From Planococcus kocurii (GTDB lineage Bacteria > Bacillota > Bacilli > Bacillales_A > Planococcaceae): DNA of 64,000 nucleotides. Made by a program: the position numbers and the translations under genes. Below are positions 58,069-64,000 of the stretch, piece after piece (position 1 is the first letter of the stretch; the number at the start of each line of letters is the position of its first letter). The notes beneath the pieces were generated by a model that was not told the DNA's origin, searched no databases, and worked only from the letters and a program-made list of their open reading frames with translations. The stretch is taken from assembly GCF_001465835.2 (NCBI RefSeq), contig NZ_CP013661.2, positions 310,001 through 374,000 of the forward strand. The letters are read 5' to 3'.

Positions 58069-59442
58069 TTAAAATGAATATCCGGGAGTTTCTGTTGTTG
58101 ATTGCTGAGTTTGAAGAACGGCTTTATCCGTTTTCTGTTGTGGTGCTTTCGACTGCTTTTCTATTTCTTTTTCAACTTCTTCTTCAATTCCAAAGATTTG
58201 CATGAATAGCTCCAGCTGCTCACGAGATTTGGGCGCACCGCCCATTTCCTTAGCCTGCAAAATTGGATCTTTTAATAATTGATTGATAATCGATTTCGTA
58301 TGCTTGTTGAGAATTTTCTTTTCACGATCTGTTAAATCAGGCATTTTGTTTTCAATGCTCGCCATCGTTTCCGCTTGAATGCCAAGCGCTTTTTGACGAA
58401 GGGCAGAAATCACCGGAACAACACCAAGCGTCGTTAGCCAGTCGTTAAACTGCAGAGATTCCTGATTAATCATCGTCATAATTTCACCAGCTGCGCGTTC
58501 ACGCTCTGCTAAATTCGCTTCAACAATTCCTTGCATATCGTCAATATCATATAAAAAGACATTCGGCAAATCACTGATACGCGGGTCCATATCACGCGGA
58601 ACGGCAATATCTACCATAAACAAAGGTTTGCCTTTACGAAGTTTCTCTACAAATTCCATTAGCTCTAGATCAATGACAAAATCTGCCGATCCCGTCGAAG
58701 AAATTAAAATGTCTGCTTCTAATAAAGCGCATTGCAATTGGTTTAACGGTTTTGCATTGCCGCCAAATTTATCCGCCAACAGTTCAGCCTTTTCAAATGT
58801 CCGGTTGATAACAGTTACGCGGTTTGCACCGCTGCCTTGCAAGTTTTTAATGGCCAACTCGCCCATTTTACCGGCACCTAAAATAACTACATGCTTGTTT
58901 TTAAGCGTGCCAAAAATCTTTTTGCCTAGTTCAACTGCTGCGTAAGACACGGATACGGCATTTTCACCAATAGCTGTCTCAGAATGCGCTCGTTTCGCCA
59001 AGGTTACAGCTTGCTTGAACAATTGGTTAAATAGGGTGCCTGTCGTTCCATGCTGTTGCCCTGCAAGAAAACTACTTTTTACTTGTCCGAGAATTTGCGT
59101 TTCACCTAATACCATCGAATCGATGCCAGCAGTAACGCGGAATAAGTGTTCAATCGCCTCATCCTGTTCATGGACAAATAAATAAGGAGAAATCGCTTCT
59201 TGCGAAAAACCAAAATAATCGGCGAGGAATTGCTTCACGTAATATTTCCCCGTGTGAAGCTGGTCCACGACCGCATATATTTCCGTTCGGTTGCAAGTGG
59301 AAACGATGACGTTCTCCAATATACTTTTTTGCTCTTTTAACGCCTGCATTGCCTGTGGCAGATCCGTTTCAATAAATGATAGCTTTTCGCGTATCTCCAC
59401 AGGTGCAGAACGATAATTCACCCCAACTACTAATGTGTGCAT
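58069..59442 (-). CDS. hemA: Glutamyl-tRNA reductase
   Basis: A 457-residue NADPH-dependent enzyme that reduces Glu-tRNA to glutamate-1-semialdehyde, the first step of C5 haem synthesis. The catalytic Cys is in [11 protein letters not shown] (about 48-58), with ETQILGQVK, the Rossmann loop [13 protein letters not shown] and STGSADFVI. The C-terminal 30 residues ([15 protein letters not shown]...) are a Gln/Thr-rich, low-complexity tail. First gene of the hemAXCDBL operon. Confidence 0.97.
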   Translation of the reverse strand: MHTLVVGVNYRSAPVEIREKLSFIETDLPQAMQALKEQKSILENVIVSTCNRTEIYAVVDQLHTGKYYVKQFLADYFGFSQEAISPYLFVHEQDEAIEHLFRVTAGIDSMVLGETQILGQVKSSFLAGQQHGTTGTLFNQLFKQAVTLAKRAHSETAIGENAVSVSYAAVELGKKIFGTLKNKHVVILGAGKMGELAIKNLQGSGANRVTVINRTFEKAELLADKFGGNAKPLNQLQCALLEADILISSTGSADFVIDLELMEFVEKLRKGKPLFMVDIAVPRDMDPRISDLPNVFLYDIDDMQGIVEANLAERERAAGEIMTMINQESLQFNDWLTTLGVVPVISALRQKALGIQAETMASIENKMPDLTDREKKILNKHTKSIINQLLKDPILQAKEMGGAPKSREQLELFMQIFGIEEEVEKEIEKQSKAPQQKTDKAVLQTQQSTTETPGYSF

Positions 59443-59484
59443 GGGTACAAAACACCTTTCACGTTCATTATTTCATCTACATTC

Positions 59485-59490
59485 ATTATA
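59485..59490 (-). promoter_or_regulatory. Probable hemA promoter with extended -10
   Basis: The minus strand reads TGATATAAT: a perfect TATAAT with an upstream TG, i.e. an extended -10, about 43 bp before the hemA ATG. The -35 (GGCATA region) is weak. Confidence 0.6.
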
Positions 59491-59499
59491 TCACTTTTC

Positions 59500-59810
59500 A
59501 GCTTATTTATGCCTTTAAATTTGTGAACAAGACATGACGCTATTGCTTCTTTATAATTATTATAAACTAATACTAGCAAAGGAATTTCGTGTCTACAAGT
59601 ATAACGCTCTTAGTCGGAATTGACTGTTAACTACAAGCTGAATGAAGAAGCCTTTAACGCACAAAGTCCGTGATTACATTGAAATTTACTAGATAAGTTG
59701 AAGTAAAAAAACCAATTTTTCTATACCGCTTTGGGCATGACTCCCACAGCAAGTGAAGTGTAGCAGCTTCGCGGAATGTCGACAAGTAGCAGGCATGATC
59801 AACCTACATA
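59500..59810. repeat. Intergenic region with a degenerate repeat copy, former ysxD slot
   Basis: About 300 bp without a supported gene between hemA and ysxC. At about 59722-59790, CCGCTTTGGGCATGACTCCC and CAGCTTCGCGGAATG resemble the 210-bp repeats at 52-53 kb. A minus-strand frame through it continues into ysxC out of frame and is not a gene. Confidence 0.5.
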
Positions 59811-59811
59811 A

Positions 59812-59841
59812 TAAAAAAGCGCAACCCAAGGGCTGCACTTT
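59812..59841 (-). terminator. Intrinsic terminator after ysxC
   Basis: On the minus strand AGTGCAGCCC and GGGTTGCGCT pair around TT, followed by six Ts. Confidence 0.85.
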
Positions 59842-59842
59842 T

Positions 59843-60424
59843 TTACATTCTGCTTTCGATTTCCAACCATGCTTGGTCTTTACCCAGTCCCGTTTCCGAT
59901 GAAAAGATAATAAGCGGATCATTTTTATCCATATCCAGCGTCGTACGGACAATTTTCTTATGCTTGTCCCATTTGCCTTTTGGAATTTTGTCTGCCTTGG
60001 TTGCGATAATGATACACGGAATTTCAAAATGTTTCATGAACTCATACATCGCGATATCGTCTCTGCTTGGCGGATGGCGCAAGTCAACGATTTGGATAAC
60101 TGCGCGCAATGGCTCGCGATTCGTAATGTAACGTTCAATCATCTTGCCCCATGCCTCGCGTTCACTTTTCGATACTTTCGCATAACCGTATCCCGGAACG
60201 TCAACATAAAACAATTTTTCTTCAATTTTGTAAAAGTTCAATGTTTGTGTTTTACCCGGTTTAGATGAAATGCGCGCCATGCTCTTGCGACCAATCATTT
60301 TGTTGATAAAAGACGATTTTCCGACATTCGATCGTCCGGCTAAAGCAAATTCCGGCAACCCATCTTCTGGATATTGATCCGGACGAACGGCACTAATTAC
60401 TAATTCTACATGATTAACTTTCAT
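59843..60424 (-). CDS. ysxC: Ribosome biogenesis GTPase YsxC/EngB
   Basis: A 193-residue GTPase needed for late 50S assembly. G1 is [15 protein letters not shown] (about 30-44), G3 DVPGYGYA, G4 TKADK, G5 SSETG. Length is standard. The start overlaps the lon stop (ATGA). Confidence 0.97.
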   Translation of the reverse strand: MKVNHVELVISAVRPDQYPEDGLPEFALAGRSNVGKSSFINKMIGRKSMARISSKPGKTQTLNFYKIEEKLFYVDVPGYGYAKVSKSEREAWGKMIERYITNREPLRAVIQIVDLRHPPSRDDIAMYEFMKHFEIPCIIIATKADKIPKGKWDKHKKIVRTTLDMDKNDPLIIFSSETGLGKDQAWLEIESRM

Positions 60425-62748
60425 TCATTTTCTCCTTCTAAGGCAATTTCCAATGCCTCATCTGCTTGAGAGACCAATTTAAAAGTCAACTCTTCACGGA
60501 TTGTCTCTGGTATATCTTCCAGGTCTCTTTCGTTATCGAGTGGCAAAATGATGGTCTTTAAGCCAGCACGATGTGCACTCAAGGTTTTTTCTTTAATTCC
60601 ACCGATTGGCAGAACGCGACCACGAAGCGTGATTTCACCCGTCATGCCGACTTCACGTCGAACCGGACGCTTTGTCAAAGCAGAAACCAAAGCTGTCGCA
60701 ATGGTAATACCTGCTGAAGGCCCGTCTTTAGGAACAGCACCTTCTGGAACGTGGATGTGAATATCATGTGACTCATGGAAATTCGGATCGATGCCAAGAG
60801 ATTCTGCTCGCGCTCGAACAAAAGATAATGCCGTCTGCGCAGATTCTTTCATGACATCACCTAGTTTACCCGTCAATTGCAGCTTTCCTTTGCCTGATGA
60901 CAAAGAAACTTCAATTTGAAGAGTATCTCCACCGACAGTCGTGTAAGCAAGTCCCGTTGCAACGCCGATTTGGTTTTCCGTCTCTGCCATGCCGTAACGG
61001 AATTTACGTTTCCCTAGATACGCTTCGACCTCTGCTTCTCCAACAACTACCTGTTCTTTTTCTTTTGAAATAATTTGTTTCGTCACTTTGCGACAAATAG
61101 AAGCGATTTGACGTTCTAGTCCACGGACACCTGCTTCGCGCGTGTAATAACGAACGATGTTCAGCAACGCGTCATCTTTAAACTGCAGTTGCTCGATTGA
61201 TAAACCATGTTCTTTTAATTGCTTTGGTGCTAAATGATTTTTGGCAATCATCTGTTTTTCAACTTCTGTATAACCAGCAATTGAAATAACTTCCATGCGA
61301 TCACGCAGCGGTCCAGGAATTGACCCTAAATCATTGGCTGTCGCAATAAAAAGCACGTTAGAAAGATCATAAGTTTCTTCAATATAATGGTCGCTAAACG
61401 AATTATTCTGTTCTGGATCAAGTACTTCTAACATCGCAGAAGACGGATCGCCACGGAAATCATTCGACATTTTATCAATTTCATCTAATAGGAAAACAGG
61501 ATTTACGGTTCCTGCTTTTTTCATCCCTTGAATAACCCGTCCTGGCATTGCACCGACATACGTACGACGATGGCCGCGGATTTCCGATTCATCACGAACG
61601 CCACCAAGTGATACACGAACAAAGTTGCGGTCTAATGATTCGGCAATCGATTTTGCGAGAGACGTTTTCCCGACACCTGGAGGTCCGACAAGACAAAGAA
61701 TCGGTCCACGCAAGGAATTGGTCATTTGTTGAACAGCCAAATACTCCAAAACGCGTTCTTTGACACTTTCTAAGCCATCATGATCACGATCTAATACTTT
61801 TTCTGCATACTTAATATCCAAACGGTCTTCCGTTGCTTCTGACCACGGGATTGTCACTAGCCACTCAATATAGTTACGAATAATCCCACTTTCTGCAGCT
61901 GCAGAAGGCAGCTTCTCGTAACGATCAAGTTCTTTTAACGCTATTTTTTCAGTAGATTCCGGCATTTCCGCTTCTTCAATCCGTTTTTTCAAATCAACTA
62001 CTTCAGCTGATTTGCCGTCTTTATCACCCAGTTCGGTTTGAATGGCTTTCATCTGCTCACGCAAATAAAATTCTTTTTGTGTTTGTTCCATTGCTTTTTT
62101 CACACGCAGATTAATCTTTTTTTCAAGATCGACTACTTCTTGTTCGCTGTGTAACCGAGTAATAAGTAGCTCTAATCGTTTACTAACATCAAAAGTTTCC
62201 AATATTTCCTGCTTGGTCGATACTTTCATCGAAAGGTGAGAAGCAACCATATCTGCCAAGCGACCTGGCTCTTCAATATCAGCTACCGTGTTGTATGCTT
62301 CTGTACTAACTTTTTTCGAGCTTTTGACGTAATTCTCAAAATGCTCCAATAGCAAACGCATAAGCGCATCTTGTTCTGCATCTCTTTCTGTTTCATCAGC
62401 AAAAGGTGTTACTTCAACAATTGTACAGGCTTCCGTTTCTTCGTAATTTTTTAACTGGCCACGTTCCAATCCTTCTACCAAAACACGAATCGTGCCATTC
62501 GGTAATTTCAACATTTGTTTAACGTAGGCCAATGTTCCAATTTTATGAAGATCGGCTCTTTTAGGTTGTTCTATACTCATGTCTTTTTGAGTTGCTAAAA
62601 AAACAATATTATCCTCTAACAATGCTTGTTCCAGTGCAGCTACGGATTGCTCTCGACCGACATCTATATGTAGCACCATTGTCGGAAATACAAGAAGTCC
62701 GCGTAATGGTAGTAAGGGTACACGTTTTGTTACTTTTCTCTTAGCCAT
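60421..62748 (-). CDS. lon: ATP-dependent protease La (LonA)
   Basis: A 775-residue AAA+ serine protease that clears damaged and regulatory proteins. In order: N-terminal substrate domain with coiled coil, Walker [19 protein letters not shown] (about 352-369), Walker [11 protein letters not shown], and the C-terminal protease domain with catalytic Ser in [14 protein letters not shown] (about 670-683) and Lys in the [14 protein letters not shown] region. I start at ATG 62746-62748 after CCGGAGGTGAC; 28 more codons are open upstream but begin in the repeat region. lonB, which lies between lonA and clpX in B. subtilis, is absent. Confidence 0.97.
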   Translation of the reverse strand: MAKRKVTKRVPLLPLRGLLVFPTMVLHIDVGREQSVAALEQALLEDNIVFLATQKDMSIEQPKRADLHKIGTLAYVKQMLKLPNGTIRVLVEGLERGQLKNYEETEACTIVEVTPFADETERDAEQDALMRLLLEHFENYVKSSKKVSTEAYNTVADIEEPGRLADMVASHLSMKVSTKQEILETFDVSKRLELLITRLHSEQEVVDLEKKINLRVKKAMEQTQKEFYLREQMKAIQTELGDKDGKSAEVVDLKKRIEEAEMPESTEKIALKELDRYEKLPSAAAESGIIRNYIEWLVTIPWSEATEDRLDIKYAEKVLDRDHDGLESVKERVLEYLAVQQMTNSLRGPILCLVGPPGVGKTSLAKSIAESLDRNFVRVSLGGVRDESEIRGHRRTYVGAMPGRVIQGMKKAGTVNPVFLLDEIDKMSNDFRGDPSSAMLEVLDPEQNNSFSDHYIEETYDLSNVLFIATANDLGSIPGPLRDRMEVISIAGYTEVEKQMIAKNHLAPKQLKEHGLSIEQLQFKDDALLNIVRYYTREAGVRGLERQIASICRKVTKQIISKEKEQVVVGEAEVEAYLGKRKFRYGMAETENQIGVATGLAYTTVGGDTLQIEVSLSSGKGKLQLTGKLGDVMKESAQTALSFVRARAESLGIDPNFHESHDIHIHVPEGAVPKDGPSAGITIATALVSALTKRPVRREVGMTGEITLRGRVLPIGGIKEKTLSAHRAGLKTIILPLDNERDLEDIPETIREELTFKLVSQADEALEIALEGENE

Positions 62749-62801
62749 GTGGCAAGTCACCTCCGGGGATATTTTCAATGTGAGTGGATAACACCTAACC
62801 T

Positions 62802-62814
62802 GATAGCTGCTATC
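62802..62814. promoter_or_regulatory. Short palindrome upstream of lon
   Basis: GATAGC, one base, GCTATC: a perfect 6-bp-arm inverted repeat about 54 bp before the lon ATG. It could be an operator. No CIRCE element or CtsR-type heptamer repeat was seen. Confidence 0.3.
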
Positions 62815-62820
62815 GTTGTT

Positions 62821-63175
62821 GTCTAGCTCCACTTAGGCTCCTTGGGTCATAAGCCACTCTGCCTGTGCGGCAAAGAACGCCGCTTCACCAGATCGTCTTA
62901 TGCCTGTCGGAGCTAAACGGTCACTTTCGCTTTTCTTTGTCCAGCTCAAGTGACCAGCTCCTCGGGTCATAAGCCACTCTGCCTGTGCGGCAAAGAACGC
63001 CGCTTCGCCAGATCGTCTTATGCCTGTCGGAGCTAAACGGTCACTTTCGCTTTTCTTTGTCCAGCTCAAGTGACCAGCTCCTCGGGTCATAAGCCACTCT
63101 GCCTGTGCGGCAAAGAACGCCGCTTCGTCAGATCGTCTTATGCCTGTCGGAGCTAAACGGTCACTTTCGCTTTTC
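62821..63175. repeat. Three tandem copies of a 120-bp repeat between clpX and lon
   Basis: Units start at 62821, 62941 and 63061, exactly 120 bp apart. Copies 2 and 3 are almost identical and copy 1 has a few changes near its start. The third copy is about 115 bp. Each holds GGGTCATAAGCCACTCTG, GTGCGGCAAAGAACGCCGC, CTTATGCCTGTCGGAGCT and ACGGTCACTTTCGCTTTTCT. The GGTCATAAG/CTTATGCC and GCGGC/GCCGC arms can fold. From memory, related repeats occur between genes in many Bacillales; not checked. The minus-strand frame across it is repeat translation only. Confidence 0.93.
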
Positions 63176-63177
63176 TA

Positions 63178-63232
63178 ATAAAAAACAGGCTAACTCAGAA
63201 CGCGCGGATTCGCACGATCAGAGTCAGCCCGT
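63178..63232 (-). terminator. Intrinsic terminator after clpX
   Basis: On the minus strand GGGCTGACTCTGA and TTCTGAGTTAGCCTG form the stem around a GC-rich inner hairpin, followed by six Ts. Confidence 0.8.
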
Positions 63233-63296
63233 ATCATCCTTTTGATTGGTCTATCCACCACTCAGCAAGTTTGCGCACTGTGTGGAGTTCCACTCA

Positions 63297-64000
63297 TTAT
63301 GCGGATGTTTTCTCATCGTTGTCGTTAACGTACTCTGAACCATCTTCTAAGATAAGTTTAGGTTGCACGCTGTCCGCAACAGTTTCTTTTGTAATGATGC
63401 ATTCAACAATGTCTTCACGTGAAGGCAAGTCGAACATGACTTCAAGCATCGTGTTTTCGATAATTGAGCGTAGTCCACGTGCACCGGTTTTGCGCTCAAT
63501 TGCAAGTTTCGCAATTTCAACAAGTGCTTCAGGCTCAAACGTTAATTTGACGCCATCAAGCTCCATCATTTTTTGGTATTGCTTGATCAATGCATTTTTA
63601 GGCTCAGTTAAAATTTGGACTAGCGCTTTTTCATCCAATTGTTCAAGGCTTGCCAATACAGGCAAACGACCGATAAATTCAGGAATCAAACCGAACTTCA
63701 ACAAATCTTCAGGAATCAATTGACTAAGCAATGATTTCTCATCCATTTCCTCTTTGTTCGGATCTGCACCAAAACCGATGATTTTATTGCCAAGACGGCG
63801 TTTAATAATTTGATCGACTCCGTCAAATGCACCACCTACGATGAACAATACATTCGTCGTATCGATTTGGATAAATTCTTGATGAGGATGCTTACGTCCG
63901 CCTTGTGGAGGTACGCTTGCAGTTGTGCCTTCTAAAATTTTCAGAAGGGCCTGCTGCACGCCTTCACCCGATACATCACGTGTGATCGATGCATTTTCAG
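63297..64000 (-). CDS. clpX: ATP-dependent Clp protease ATP-binding subunit ClpX, C-terminal part
   Basis: The last 234 or so codons of ClpX, the AAA+ unfoldase that feeds ClpP. The visible part begins inside [20 protein letters not shown] and continues [34 protein letters not shown], the IGF-loop-side region and sensor 2 [10 protein letters not shown]. It ends in an acidic [13 protein letters not shown] tail. The N-terminal zinc domain and Walker A lie beyond the right edge. Confidence 0.96.
   Translation of the reverse strand, partial: ENASITRDVSGEGVQQALLKILEGTTASVPPQGGRKHPHQEFIQIDTTNVLFIVGGAFDGVDQIIKRRLGNKIIGFGADPNKEEMDEKSLLSQLIPEDLLKFGLIPEFIGRLPVLASLEQLDEKALVQILTEPKNALIKQYQKMMELDGVKLTFEPEALVEIAKLAIERKTGARGLRSIIENTMLEVMFDLPSREDIVECIITKETVADSVQPKLILEDGSEYVNDNDEKTSA

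Noticed and set aside
62833..63090. Minus-strand frame between clpX and lon
   Set aside because: It is the 120-bp repeat read in frame (120 is divisible by 3), so it stays open by construction; no start signal.

Overview
The window is a low-GC Gram-positive (Bacillota, Bacillales) chromosome. Gene order follows the Bacillus subtilis hisS-relA-apt-recJ-secDF-tgt-queA-ruvBA-pheA-obg-spo0B-rpmA-rplU-minDC-mreDCB-radC-maf-comC-folC-valS-hemLBDCXA-ysxC-lonA-clpX block almost exactly. Several sporulation genes that interrupt this block in B. subtilis are absent from their usual slots (spoVB, bofC/safA, spoIVFA-spoIVFB, spoIIB, spoVID-ysxE, lonB). Together with moderate GC and abundant intergenic repeats, this suggests a non-spore-forming or sporulation-reduced member of the Planococcaceae (Planococcus/Planomicrobium type). 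That placement is inference; no rRNA is present. Nearly all genes lie on the minus strand.

Layout. 1-2.3 kb: 5' end of hisS with its T-box leader, and a divergent cell-wall amidase (yrvJ). 2.3-7.8 kb: dtd, relA, a DJ-1/PfpI protein, an unusual beta-helix protein, apt. 7.7-11.3 kb: recJ, split by a 1,223-bp ORF-deleted group II intron placed inside the catalytic GDYDADG motif. 11.4-19 kb: LapA-like membrane protein, secDF, comN, yajC, tgt, queA, ruvB, ruvA. 19-24 kb: niaR (plus strand), pheA, pheB, obg, spo0B, rpmA, prp, rplU. 24-30.6 kb: NERD-domain protein, minD, minC, mreD, mreC, mreB, radC, maf. 30.9-44.1 kb: a type IVa pilus locus. It has the prepilin peptidase, PilO/N/M, major pilin, PilC/T/B, a VanW-G5 protein and a small membrane protein on the minus strand, and three AT-rich divergent minor-pilin genes on the plus strand. 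44.2-48.8 kb: a GGDEF diguanylate cyclase, folC, and an overlapping pair of ATP-grasp ligases. 49-53.2 kb: valS with its T-box, then about 1 kb of degenerate ~210-bp repeats. 53.2-59.4 kb: the hemAXCDBL haem operon. 59.8-64 kb: ysxC, lon, three 120-bp tandem repeats, and clpX running off the end.

How it works together. Most genes are housekeeping: aminoacyl-tRNA synthesis, the stringent response, queuosine tRNA modification, Holliday-junction resolution, protein export, ribosome maturation (Prp cleaves the L27 leader), septum placement and rod-shape determination, haem synthesis and proteolysis. The accessory centre is the type IV pilus locus. Its PilB carries an N-terminal motif of the MshEN (c-di-GMP-binding) type and a diguanylate cyclase lies next to the minor pilins, so second-messenger control of piliation is plausible. 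The best candidates for undescribed biology are the intron in the recJ active-site motif, the VanW-G5 protein and beta-helix PilX-like protein of the pilus locus, the ATP-grasp pair, and the repeat families that fill the former sporulation-gene slots.
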